This document shows positions 13,412-23,900 of a stretch of DNA of 64,000 bases, in pieces (position 1 is the stretch's first letter; the number at the start of each line of letters is the position of its first letter). The stretch is from Ceriagrion tenellum (taxonomy: Eukaryota; Arthropoda; Insecta; Odonata; Coenagrionidae): NCBI GenBank assembly GCA_963169105.1, contig OY720633.1:148015200-148079199 (forward strand), written 5' to 3'. A program made the position numbers and the translations under genes. The notes beneath the pieces were generated by a model. The model saw only the letters and a program-made list of their open reading frames with translations. It searched no databases and was not told the DNA's origin.

Positions 13412-14490
13412 ATGAATCAAATGTGATGGTAAAAGTGAGAAAAATGCAGCTAGGAAAGACGCCAAAGCAAAGAAGTTTTCCCACCTGAAGAAGGACCTAC
13501 AAAAATATAGAAACAAAAAAGTTCAAATCAAAGAGATTTGGACAAAAACAATGAAAATGTGGGCTAATGATATAAATAAAGTTGTCCAAGAAAATCACCC
13601 GACGAAGCCCTAGAAATAGCTAGGTAGGAGTTGTAGACTGTGAATTTAACAAATCTTTTGAGAGATTCTAGCCTTCCAGAGAGAATGTCTGACAAGAAAT
13701 AAATTAAAAGTAATTCTGTGGAAAACGAATAAAGGGAAATATGAAGGAAAGCAGGAATAAAAGTTCACATAAACCACATTCACATGAATCAGAGTGGGCA
13801 ACTAAAGGTCGCGGGATAAAGCAAGGGTGCTCATTGTTGCCATTGCTTTTCAATATTTTTCTTGAGGAAATGATAAGACGAGCATGGGAAGAACTTGAGG
13901 TTGAAATTAATGTAGGAGGGCATCTGATAAAGTCGGTTAGATTTACAGATTCTCGGGCTAACACTTAGTTTTCTAAACTAAGCGGGCATTTTAACTACTT
14001 TCAGTAATAGAAGGGAGCTGATGATGGGGATATGGGTAAGGATGTGACGAAAGGCCGGTGAAAAGTTTGATAGAAGAGCGTAACGTTGTATGGTGCAGAA
14101 ACGTGGACTCTTATAAAGTAGGACAAGAATAGGCTACATGTATTTGAGATTCGGGTGAGGAGAAGGATGGAGAAGGTGAGGTGGACGGAAAGGAAGGACG
14201 TGTTTGAGATGGTGGGCGAGGAAAAGAAACTTCGGAACGAAATCCGGGATAGGCAGGGTAGATGGCTGAAGGATATAATAAGGATCGATCGCTTTCTCAA
14301 GTGTGTGATAGAGGGAAGGATGTTGGGCAAGCGGGGAAGGGATAAAGAGAGATTAGGTTTCATGGACGGGATTGAGAAGAGTAGATCGTATGCTGAGGCG
14401 AAAATGGATATACTAGAGGGAGATAGCCCCTGGGAGGTGATACTCCGACATTCAGCAAAATCTAACTTAACCGGTAGAATACGTAAATAA
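13412..14490 (+). pseudogene. Decayed LINE (RTE-like) with internal deletion
   Basis: Three plus-strand pieces lie in LINE order. First, 13412-13611 encodes a Lys-rich helical segment (A-R-K-D-A-K-A-K-K-F) ending at a TAG. Second, 13741-13968 holds the palm motif GRGIKQGCSLLPLLFNIFLE and continues to V-R-F-T-D, where the catalytic A-D-D has become T-D-S before a TAG. Third, about 14077-14490 is the tail, with T-L-Y-G-A-E-T-W-T, then R-R-R-M-E-K-V-R-W and a G-K-R-G-R block. The thumb between pieces two and three is missing. There are several stops and frame changes. It differs from the 2.7-kb LINE in sequence, so it is another family of the same broad type. No repeat tail or target duplication was seen. 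Confidence 0.85.
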
Positions 14491-14831
14491 TAATCAATCG
14501 TTGTTTGAAACTATATGTTATTCAATGTCATCTGAATGGTTATTACTTAGAGTTTTTTATTACTGAATGAAATTTGATAGATTATTCGAATTGAGTCGCT
14601 TAAATTTTGATTTTCCGAATATTTGGAGAAATATTCAAACAAAGGCAACGAATTCAGCATTTTAAGCGAGAAGTATGTGAAAAAAATGATTTTGCTGAAC
14701 AACCGAAGAGGGCAAGAAGTGAGAGACGAGAGCCGGGAAAAAGGGCACCCTCTAATATTAAAAACCCTCTTGAGTGGCTGGCTGAGGGCGAATCATCCAC
14801 TCCCAGACTGAATGAATTAGTCATCTTGATA
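14491..14831. other. Spacer between LINE and viral-like locus
   Basis: AT-rich with a purine-rich patch (14695-14760). The plus-strand ORFs at 14607-14852 and 14623-14811 are charged and motif-free. No gene supported. Confidence 0.45.
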
Positions 14832-15014
14832 TCAAGGACACCGAGTAAGTGAAGCTTTGAAGATAAAACTGAGAAGTTTGAAGTGATCCATATGGGAAGC
14901 TGATCGCTGGTAGTTTATCAGTAGTAGTAAAAATGTCCATTTCCTCCGGTAATTCGACGGTTTCCTCTTTAATTTGCGAACGTAACGTCGCCTTCTTCGA
15001 AAAATACGGCGCAT
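14832..15014 (-). pseudogene. Capsid-like ORF start with arginine-rich N-terminus
   Basis: The minus-strand ATG at 15014 opens an ORF beginning MRRIFRRRRRYVRKLKRK, then P-S-N-Y-R-R-K-W, stopping at 14832. Such an Arg-rich start is the hallmark of capsid proteins of circoviruses and other CRESS-DNA viruses, where it binds the packaged ssDNA and carries nuclear import signals. The ATG lies about 49 nt downstream of the stop of the Rep-like helicase and on the same strand, the layout expected of a rep-cap pair. After roughly 26 codons the current frame turns hydrophobic and ends early. A different frame over the same bases stays open and looks more protein-like, suggesting a frameshift. The jelly-roll body is not recognisable. 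The capsid call is inference from N-terminal composition and neighbourhood; it could instead be a chance basic ORF. Confidence 0.5.
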
Positions 15015-15063
15015 TGCAAATAACTACCTCTAACCTATAAATAAGTGCATGATCATTAATATT

Positions 15064-15567
15064 TTACTCATTTGAAACAAATATTACTGGCTTACGCCAA
15101 CAAATAACCTGTCCAGAAGTTAACTTCAGAGAAGCACGATAAGGCAACCCTTCCAACAATCTTTTTAACTTTGAGATACAATGGTACTGCACTTTAAATT
15201 TTTTAAAAACTATTATCTCATGAAAATTCACATCCAAATCACCAAAAGCAAATTTCTCAACATCTGGCTAATGCATATACTTCAAATTCTCACGACCAAT
15301 TAATCTATTAACCAAACTACTTTTACCACAATTCTTCTCCCCATATAAATATTAAGTCTTTTGTTTATGGTACCAACCTTGTAATTCAGAAGACCACCAA
15401 CTGCTACACTCATCAGCCCAGTCGCAGTGCGACAAATAGTAATCTTTAAAACCTTTAAACGGTGGGGCCTTTTTCTTTTGTATTTCACTATAAAAGTTTT
15501 GAAAAAACTTATAATTATTACGATGGTCAAACACAAAAGGATTAATATGAATAACGATATGGCTGCC
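15064..15567 (-). pseudogene. Rep-like superfamily 3 helicase, broken (viral-like)
   Basis: One minus-strand frame runs 167 codons from 15567 to a TAA at 15064-15066, interrupted only by TAA at codon 72 and TAG at codon 100. Walker A is G-E-K-N-C-G-K-S-S at codons 76-84 (15316-15342). A Walker-B-like strand E-I-I-V-F-K-K-F sits at codons 117-124; two lysines stand where acidic residues are expected. Motif C is P-V-I-F-V-S-N at codons 160-166, ending in the sensor Asn. This order and spacing are those of SF3 helicases in Rep proteins of CRESS-DNA viruses, which unwind the circular genome during rolling-circle replication. An aromatic, Trp-rich stretch (codons 50-66) precedes Walker A. The HUH nicking domain is not present in this segment. 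It is probably an endogenous viral element; a plasmid-type or host-captured Rep, or a parvovirus-like SF3 protein, is possible. Confidence 0.72.
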
Positions 15568-15574
15568 TTACTGC
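15549..15574. repeat. 26-bp direct repeat, copy 1
   Basis: Begins GAATAACGATATGGCTGCCT and is identical over 26 bp to 16249-16274, exactly 700 bp apart. It sits at the 5' edge of the Rep-like frame. Confidence 0.9.
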
Positions 15575-16248
15575 TAAAAAGAAGTTGGAAATTGTTAATG
15601 TTTTATTTTACCTTAGGTTGCTCAGATTTTCTTTGAGGAATCCGAATATTCAGTCTTAATCATTTGATTAACGCGAATGAAACATGATATCGGAGGAATA
15701 CTTCTATTTCCTTCATAACACTCCTCCTTTCCCTACTCCAAGTATATGCTACGTCTCAATTTGGACTACGTAAACAATCGTATCGAATTCATGCCTAAAT
15801 GGAAACTGAAACTCCCCCTTTTATGTCTATTATTATTAACAAACTGTGGGCTCCCGTTTGGGTATACCAAATGTTCCGGAGCCCTCTGATGCTCGATACT
15901 TAATAAAATAAAGATTAGAAGCTTGGGGATATTTTACTCATATGAGATATCATATTTAAAGACGAAACTATTTTCCTTGGTCTGTAATTTTAAACCCAAA
16001 GTGGTCTCTCATTCATTAGAGTGATTGGCAGGCAAGATAAAGGAGGTTAAGAAACTCAATCCGATCGAGGATACGGGACACCAGCTACTCAGATCGGGTA
16101 GCATTGATGAAGTTGAGGCAACTGGTAACAAGGTACATAACTCTCGAGCCGATGAAATATGCCTAGTTTATTCATTAGGATTCCAAAAAAAACTTTTATC
16201 ATTATCATTAGCTAAGCAAAGTTTAAATTAAGTTGTAGTTATCATTGG
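15575..16248. other. 674-bp segment bounded by the 26-bp direct repeats
   Basis: Lies between the two repeat copies and interrupts the minus-strand Rep-like reading frame. It has no terminal inverted repeats, no poly-A or poly-T end, and no recognised coding; a short plus-strand ORF (16025-16231) is motif-free. It may be an insertion that duplicated its target, or the spacer of a segmental duplication. Confidence 0.4.
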
Positions 16249-16274
16249 GAATAACGATATGGCTGCCTTACTGC
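16249..16274. repeat. 26-bp direct repeat, copy 2
   Basis: Second exact copy of the 26-bp repeat at 15549-15574. The bases outside the two copies differ immediately on both sides. Confidence 0.9.
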
Positions 16275-16399
16275 AAATGTTTTGCGAAAAGGGAGTTATT
16301 GATAAGTGGTTTAAATACGCTATTTTATCTTTTCTTCATTATCTGTATTGTAGTAAAATAAATGTAATTATAATAAGAAGCCAGCGTCAAGTATAAACA
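16271..16399 (-). pseudogene. Possible upstream part of the Rep-like frame
   Basis: Read on the minus strand, the frame that enters repeat copy 2 is the same frame used by the helicase segment after copy 1. Upstream of the repeat it stays open for about 40 codons with a single stop and ends in A-K-H-L-Q just before a TAA. H-L-Q recalls motif II (HUH) of rolling-circle Rep endonucleases, but three residues are weak evidence, and the spacing to Walker A is shorter than usual. Motif I and the catalytic Tyr motif were not found. It could be coincidence. Confidence 0.2.
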
Positions 16400-16464
16400 T
16401 ATCGAAATTTGGGCAAACTACACCACAATAAAAAAAGTGACAATTGTTTATTTCTTTTCAATAA

Positions 16465-16629
16465 ACAAATGAAAAATAACTTGGTTTTCCTCCACAGATT
16501 TATTTTCTTAGTTCAACACGTTTCGACACTGCGGTGTCATCCTCAGGTACCTGAGACACCGCTGTGTCGAAACATGTTGTACCAAGAAAATAAATCTGTG
16601 GAAGAAAACCAAGTTACTTTTTCATTTGT
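16465..16629. repeat. Fold-back (inverted) repeat
   Basis: Two arms of about 80 bp are inverted around the centre CTCAGGTACCTGAG (16542-16555). The left arm has ACTTGGTTTTCCTCCACAGA, and the right arm is its near-exact reverse complement, with a few substitutions. Near the centre each arm carries a stem-loop of the form GTGTCGAAAC / GTTTCGACAC. This arrangement is seen in arthropod dispersed repeats with a CTGA...GAAAC block. Transcribed, it would form a long hairpin. No flanking target duplication is obvious. Confidence 0.85.
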
Positions 16630-17780
16630 GAAATTCAACTTCCACATGGTTGAGCCTCAAACTACGGAACTTTTCAATGAAACTAAAAAAAAAACAATCT
16701 CTGACCTGAGTAATATTCTTTTAACTTTGTAAGTTTCAATCCTTTTCTATCCGAATATTGGTTAAAAATATGATTAATTATACGTCTGATTTAAGTAATT
16801 CTCAACTGTTACACATAGACGTATGAAGTTTGTAATGAAGTAGTCGTCCTGTTATGATATACACAGTTATGCTTTTGGAACCGATTGAATTATAAAATAT
16901 ATTATATATGAAAACTCCAAAAATGAAAAGGCCAAAACTATATAGGAATTTATAAGGTCACGAGGCGGTATACATTACCTCTCCATCTAAATTCCTCAAA
17001 TTAATTTAAGGCAGGGTAGGTACTATCTTTCAGGAAGAAAAATTATTTAAGCTAAAGATATGTATATTGCTCACGTAGGAGCATGACAAAGCAAATATGT
17101 GGACAAAATAAAATTTTTAAGCTGAGCACGGATATACGTTTTCAACGGGCTGCATCTGTTTCCCTTTCTGCTGCTTTCAGCCGATTAAGATTTAGACAGG
17201 CATTTTTTCAGAGGAGTCAGGAACTCAGATATCGCTGAACTTAAGAGATACATTTAATTCTAAAGAATTCGGCGTGGAGCATCAGCTGTCTTCCAGCGCC
17301 TTTGGTAATATTTCGCAGACGTTTCTGCGTGATTAACGAATGAGATAACTGTTCGCCTTTTTGTATTAACCAAGTATTTTGGTCTGTGTTTTCTTAGAGG
17401 CGGAAATTCTGAGATCATCTAAAAATGTGAAAGAAAGTGATTCATCGCACAATTTCAACTGTAAATGGCATATTTGAAAGTGTTACTTTTGGAATTCTAC
17501 TTGAATTGTATATTTATGAATTTTGAGTGCATTTGCACACGTTTTCTCATGAAATATTTATAAATGTGGACAGAAAGCGAAAAACGATATTCCAAATATT
17601 TATGGAAAGAGTATGACAAAACTAAATTAATAAAAGTAATAAAAATATTAAGTGAAGGGAAACTGATGGCCTATTAGTTAATTGCATTAACATTCTGTTA
17701 CACTGTAAATGGATATTTTTTCACCTCCTCTCACTAAATATTAGACTCTGACACTATTTTCTTTCTCACTTCACACGTTT
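16630..17780. other. Non-coding AT-rich DNA
   Basis: No supported feature; short AT-biased ORFs only. Confidence 0.6.
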
Positions 17781-17781
17781 T

Positions 17782-18690
17782 ACTTTTATAAATTATTTAG
17801 AATAATGAGCTAAGGTCTAGAGTTTGCAGTATATTAAGATTATTTGCAGACGATACAGTTATCTACCGTGAAATGAGCGAAGACGGGGACTTTGAAGTTC
17901 TGTCATCGGACCTTATACAACGTTTATTTGATATGCACGAGTGGGGGTTAGAATTAAATATCAGCAAATTGACAACCGTTCACTTCCTGCGAAAGTCATC
18001 ACAAAAATACCATACCTATACTGTGGGTGGAGTAAACATAAAATCTTTAGATACAGTAAAATATCATGGAATTACTTTAACATCTGTTATATCGGGAGGA
18101 TTATACATACGGAGTATATGTGGTGCTGCATTAAAGACACTAGGTTTTGTTAAACTTATAATTGGAAGGTCCTCGGATGAAAAATTCAAATAAAGATGCT
18201 ACTTCGCTCTGGTTAGGCCATACCTCGAATACGCCGCGAGCATTTGGGACCATGGTAAAAAATATTTAACCAAAAAAATTAATTAAATACAAAGAAAAGT
18301 AGCACGCTTCGTAAAAAACTGCTACGAGCGTACATATAGTGTCCTTCAACTTTTCGCGGGATTGAGAAGGGAGCCCCTAGAGACTCGGAAGCTACTCGAT
18401 AAGCTTAGGTTGCTTGATAAATTCAGAATTGATATTTTTCAGAGCAACATATTATCATGACTCCTCACTACATCTCTAGGTCTGACAGAAACAATAAAGT
18501 AAGAGAAATACACTGCCGAGGAGATAGGTGCAAAAACTCGTTCCTTCCGTGATCAAAAAGCAACCGCAATAAAAATTGAGCTCTACTAAATATACTCCTT
18601 TGATACATGTTACCATTTCATCTCCAAAAAACTTACACCTTTCTGACCATGCCAACAAGCTAACGTGAATGTGCGTAAACTTTTCAAAAT
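17782..18690 (+). pseudogene. CR1/Jockey-type LINE reverse transcriptase, C-terminal part
   Basis: The frame open from 17801 reads R-L-F-A-D-D-T-V-I-Y (catalytic ADD at about 17845), then the thumb with W-G-L-E-L-N-I-S-K, Y-H-G-I-T-L, and the C-terminal block L-V-R-P-Y-L-E-Y-A-A-S-I-W (about 18210) and R-K-V-A-R-F-V. This order is that of Jockey/CR1-like LINEs. Just upstream, in another frame, T-F-I-N-Y-L matches the usual F-I-N-D-L. Frame breaks occur near 17800, 18190 (TAA) and 18284 (TAA), and there are more stops after 18459. The fingers and endonuclease are absent (5' truncation). Its 3' portion (18351-18660) is a diverged copy of 62501-62810, showing one dispersed family. Confidence 0.9.
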
Positions 18691-20050
18691 GAAATCAAGG
18701 AGCCACCTTGGAGTTGATACACTCGACACTTCATGGACTCAATACGATAAATTGCTCTTTTGTGCTTTATTCTTGCCTGCTCATGGCGTTAAAAATGCTG
18801 CTTTTTCCTGTCTTTCAGCAGACGAGCAATGTGTTCTACAACTTGCCAATTTTTTATTCCAACCAACTTCCTCCAACACGTACCCATTGTTATCCCTTTA
18901 ATTCCTATCTCCCTTATTCTTCCATTCATTCAATCTGCTGCTTTTACCTTCCTTTAACTATGTATCCTGTGACAAATACAAGTCCCCCTTCCTTTTGTCA
19001 GTCCATTCATCAGTGGTGGTGGACCATCATACGTTATCTCCTTCATAATCCTTCATTTGTCCATTCTCCTCCCTATTGTTCGAGTGCTCCAAGGCGAGTC
19101 ATGGTGGGAACAATCGCTTCGTCTCATCCACTCTTCCCTTTATACACACTGCATCTACTGGTTGGGGGGGGGAGTGATATTGGTGTGACGGTGGCAGACG
19201 GCTGACAGTGGACCAGTTGTTTCTCTCTCTCCCAACTAAAAAAAGACTTCGTGGGAAGGAAACCAAAAGGAGCGAATGTGTCTGGGAATTTGGAGTGATG
19301 AGGGTGGGAGTGCAGTAGCGAGGAACAAAAATACACTCATTGGCGGAGTGAGAGAAGAGAAGATTATTCTACAAAGGTGAGACAAAAAGGGAGTGATGGG
19401 TGGGGTGTAGAAAGGAGGCGAGAGAGGATGCCACGGAGAGGGAGGAAGTTGGTGAGGGAGAGGGTGACTGGCCGCAAAGGGAGTCGGGTAGGGCGACGAC
19501 GGGAGGGCAGGTCGTTATTTTGCGGTCCCGTCCAAGGCCTTCTACCCATTCTCCCTATCCCCAAAAAGCCCTTAGCTTTCCATTACAACTCACGATTTTT
19601 TCCACCCTCTCATTCCTTTCCTACGTATTTTTGCCTTCTCCCTCCAACCCCTCTGTTTTTGGATTACACACATTCCACCAGACTTTTGTTTTGTCTGCGA
19701 AAAAGTGTCCTCGCCTATACCATAGTCATTATTCCCCAGTTTTTGCGTTGCTTTCCATGCCATCCTCAGTAGAACACTCTCATCTCCTCCCAGGCTGGTT
19801 TTGTACCGTACCCTTTCTGCTCTCTTTAATTTCTACCATTTCCTCGTTTGTCTTCCCTCCCTATACCATCATTTTTCTCCGTGTAGCTCATCAAACTCAT
19901 ATGCTACCGATTCCTCTCCCTCAACATTTACAGTGACCTTCTACTCTACACATCTAGGAAGGCTTTTTTTTCAATACCCCTTCCTCCTTATGCTAACTCG
20001 ACCTTGACATCTGACTCCTCGAAACTTTCTAACCCATAAACTCTGGCTGT
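18691..20050. other. Pyrimidine- and purine-rich asymmetric blocks
   Basis: 18870-19130 and 19560-20010 are CT-rich on the plus strand, while 19205-19540 is GA/GG-rich, with sharp switches between them. Long ORFs (19377-19772, 19400-19936, 18708-19205) occupy these blocks, but their peptides are repetitive in Ser, Pro, Phe, Leu or in Arg, Gly, Glu. I treat them as by-products of skewed composition. An 8-base G run lies at about 19164. Confidence 0.55.
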
Positions 20051-20054
20051 AGTA

Positions 20055-20080
20055 CAGTGGCGGAAAAAATTAACGCAAAA
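20055..20080 (+). repeat. Left terminal inverted repeat (Tc1-like)
   Basis: Outer 26 bp of the left terminus, preceded by TA. It pairs with 24048-24073. Confidence 0.75.
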
Positions 20081-20880
20081 CTCATTGGCGTCTGAATGCG
20101 GCGTACACGGGAACTAATTGAAATCGCTTTTCCTTCGACAACTTGACAACAATGAGACATCATATGGAAACCGGGAATATTCAAACTCTCTATGATGGAT
20201 ATCGATTTTACGCGTCATGTAAATAGTCTTACTAATAAGGTTCGCGAGATCGTCTGGGAGTTCGTGATGAGCTTGCTTCGACCCACACCCAGTCGAGGTT
20301 CCGAAGTCGTAGTTGATTATGTAGAGATGCTTACCATATATTTTTTAGAGCTTTGGACCGTTTGAAACAATTTTCTTGATTGAAGCTTAAGAAACAATAC
20401 GATGAAAGCATTATTTGTTGGGACATAAAAATTTTTTATTCTCCAGATCAAATTCACTTACAATAAAACGTATTTCCGCGTGCAGGGAAGAGCTGTGGAT
20501 GAAAATCGTTTTAATTGGCCTCAAACTACTTCCGAGAAATATGATGCATTACAATTAACATTTTGGCGTAATATTCTGTGAATTTCAAGTTAAAGTATGG
20601 GAAATCTGGTTGAATAGAATGGTTTTCATGTGGAGAAAAAGTTTCTTTAAAAGTATTTCCGATACCTTAAAACCCTATGTAAGTTTCCGCCCTCGTGCAT
20701 ACAGGTCGTCTCAAACACTTGAATTTCTAAATTCCTCCTTACGTAATATTACTTACTTTCTGAAAACTACTTTCAAAAATCCAGAAGATTTTATTTGCTC
20801 CAGTATTCAAAGGAAACATTGGAATTCCCTTTTTTCGTTATATAGTAAGAACCACTGGACGCGGATTCTTCTTCATCGAT

Positions 20881-20950
20881 GAAGTAGCCTAGAGGGAGAG
20901 CGTTCGTCTGCGGCCAAGAATGCCTGGGGTTCAAATCCTGGCGTGGCCTC
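20881..20950 (+). repeat. tRNA-derived SINE head
   Basis: Contains an A-box-like TAGCCTAGAGGGAGAGCG at 20885-20902 and a B box GGTTCAAATCC at 20928-20938, spaced as in a tRNA-type RNA polymerase III promoter. The acceptor and T stems do not pair well, so it is not a functional tRNA gene. It is followed by about 170 bp of unrelated sequence (20950-21120), as in SINE bodies. The SINE tail and target duplication were not identified. Confidence 0.6.
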
Positions 20951-23900
20951 TTTTAGTGTCTTTATAATTAATCTACGCGATGTGACTTTATTGCAGCCAA
21001 AACTTCGCAGGAATCCGCGGAAGGCCCAGGGAATGGACATTGACCTCAACCATGAGTGTGTGAGTTTTACACATATTCGGGCTTTGTAAAAGAATCAGAG
21101 CCGTCTCCTTGGTCGTCGAATGAGATGTTTACTTCCCATTTTTGGGTACTCGGCCCCACTTGATTTCTACGTCCTGTCTATCGTATGATGCTCATATCCA
21201 CTCATTCGCCAATTCACCACTCAATGAAAAGCTATTCATGAAGGAGGGAATAGACCGGATCTCTGATTGTGTCAGTTACTCGATTTAGTGAACTTACCTG
21301 ATGCTACATTCACCTTTAAATTACTTTGAAATGATTTGGTAAAAAAGGCAATTATTTTGATTAGGAATTAGAGTTTGGTTCTATCTGCCGAAATTGTAAA
21401 TACCGATTACTTATCTGAGTGAGAGACCAAACAAGGGTGGAATTTTCTTCAAAATATCTTTAAAACGGTATTTGAAGCTTTCCCAGCATTGTTTTCTAGG
21501 TTTTCTATGAGCAATACATTAACCGTGTAGTTCAACAGTTCAACTTATAGGATGGAGGATAATACTTAAAGGATAAGGTAAATTGATGAATCACTTAATA
21601 CCTTTTGACATATTCGCAGTGAAAAATGTTTGGCTAAAATTACGCAGTTAAATTTTATGAGGAGCATTTTTATACCCATGCGTCAGTAATACTCCGACAA
21701 AAATGCATCGCGTATCTTCCCCTGTGAAAGCGATAAAATACTAAAAATCATCTTTTTCATGTAGCAACTAAGCAGTGATTAGCGCTCTAATAAGATCTTT
21801 TTTTCCTCCAAGAATTTTGGGAGAGGCCGCTAAAACTTTGAACAATATCTCGGCTTGCGCTATTCGCTCTGCTTGTTCGTCTATGGACGCTCGTCTCAAT
21901 GAAGTAGTCTACAGTAAACCTTGGCCAAGTTCCGGGTGGTGATAGTCGGGGTGGTTTGCTGTTGTGAATAACGCACAGGTTTCAGATACTTGCTTCACCA
22001 GAAAGAAAAGGCTCGTCGCGTTTCGAAAAAATCGGAAGCCCCCGTCGAATACTTTTAAGGGCGTAAGAGAAGTCAAATACCACTTCTTTCCTATGAGTTA
22101 AACGCCTGGCGTCCGAAACATTATCTACGGCAGAAAAGGTATCACCCGCAACACAAGGGGAAAGTAAGCTCTTATTAAAGGCATATTATTTCCCAAATCA
22201 ATATAATGCGCCCTTCATAGATTCCGATTTTGAATTGATTAGTATTGGTGGAGCTTTGTATCGACATGGGAAAACCTCTAGGGATCCTCAAGAGTCCTCC
22301 AAGATTGCTCGTTGCTTTAACTCAGGCTTAAGGTAGCTCGCCTCCAAACCCATGCATGATGGGGACTTATGGCGTTTGATTGGAATGGTCTGGGCTGATG
22401 AGGTGAAATCTGAGAACTACTTCTTTCTGTTTGTATTCCTGGGAGAGTAGTATTCTTTTTCCTATCTTTTGGTTATTTTAAACGTTCGTAGACAATACCA
22501 CCACTCATTTTAAAAATAACTTAGTTCACAGTAACGCATATGGACGCAAATAAATTCACCGAAAGGTACGAAGTATTATCATAAATTCGCCTTGACATAA
22601 GAAAGCTCAGTAGTTGTTACTGGGTTGCAAACCTGAATCGCAATCATGGTTCTTCATAATAAAATTGTTCGAGTACGCTCATGATTTCGAAAACGTGATC
22701 GTCATCAAGAAATATCGGGTGCTACAATGCAGTGGAGTGCGCTCCCAGGACCTTGTGCATTGCCCTACCAATGCGGCTTGCCTTTTGGATGACAATAATA
22801 ACCATAAGAAGAAAAGAACCGTGATCCCACCCCTGGCAGAGACATTTTTGAGTTTTTCATTCAATTTCTGGTCAAGTAAAATTATTTTTATTTGGCAAAT
22901 TTAATCTCTTTTGTATTTAAAACATTTTATATTAACAGCCAGTCGTTGCAGCTACACATTACATTCATTCATATCGTCAATATGAGGAAATTTATATAAA
23001 AACTCATTTTCGTTCATTAAAAATCACTCTTTAGCTAGCCGAATACATCTGACAGCTACAACATTAACGTTACCTATTAATTTATTTCATTAATAATATT
23101 CTACTCCAAACTGAAGTCTTTTAAAAGGCTTTTTTTTAATTTCGTATGTTTGGCGAATTTATAGCTAAGCATATAAGATATTATGCAATCATCCATATGT
23201 CATCCATAACTACACCTAATTTGGGTAAACTTTTCTGAATGTTTATTCGTATATCCTGCATTTACTAGATAAAGTTTAACAGTGGACAGCTCGTCACCAA
23301 GCTTCCTGTGATAAGATGAAAGAAATATCGGGAAAATATGCCTAGATGATTCGGTGTCGATGCGAGCACCTTTATTTTTATTTCGTGAAATTATATACAT
23401 TTACGTATGTTTTCATAGTTTAATCCCAGTCTGACGAACTAAAGACGGATTTATATTGGGTCAAGAACGATTCATTAATAAATATCCGTTTTGACTTTAA
23501 TAAATATCCGTTAAAGGAACTTCGTCAATCTGCAAATGGAAAATCTTGAAAAATTACATCACGTAGACTATACTTATTTCAATTAAATCTTTTTTGTATC
23601 GGCATTTGGTGCGGATAAATCTCGATTTATATCATTTAGGTGAAACAGACGCAGTACGCGTCATTCAAAAAGATCCTCGGAAAGTCGACTACAATAAATA
23701 TCCCTTGGTGTTAGAAGATGAAGATTTTAGCAGATAGTATACTGAATTGGGTTGAATAGTGAATATTTTTTATAATCAGCCTTTCAGTATAAATGATATC
23801 ATTCGACGTAAGAACCATGCTGAAACAAAAACACAGGGATGCACCGTGACTAAATGTGCGAATAATATGAGTTGAAAGCTCAAAAATAAGGCGATTCATG

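Noticed and set aside
16465..16629. Hammerhead ribozyme
   Set aside because: The GAAA part is present, but the CUGAUGA core is not. Only a resemblance is reported.
18708..19205. 165-codon ORF
   Set aside because: CT-rich strand lacking stops. It starts at the LINE 3' end and has Ser/Pro/Tyr/His-biased content.
19377..19936. Long ORFs of 131 and 178 codons
   Set aside because: They lie in skewed purine/pyrimidine blocks, overlap each other in different frames, and encode biased peptides without motifs.
20881..20950. Functional tRNA gene
   Set aside because: The A and B boxes are present, but the acceptor and T stems do not pair, so it was called a SINE head.
22614..22904. 96-codon ORF as a Tc1 transposase remnant
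   Set aside because: No DDE/D motif or helix-turn-helix pattern could be seen.
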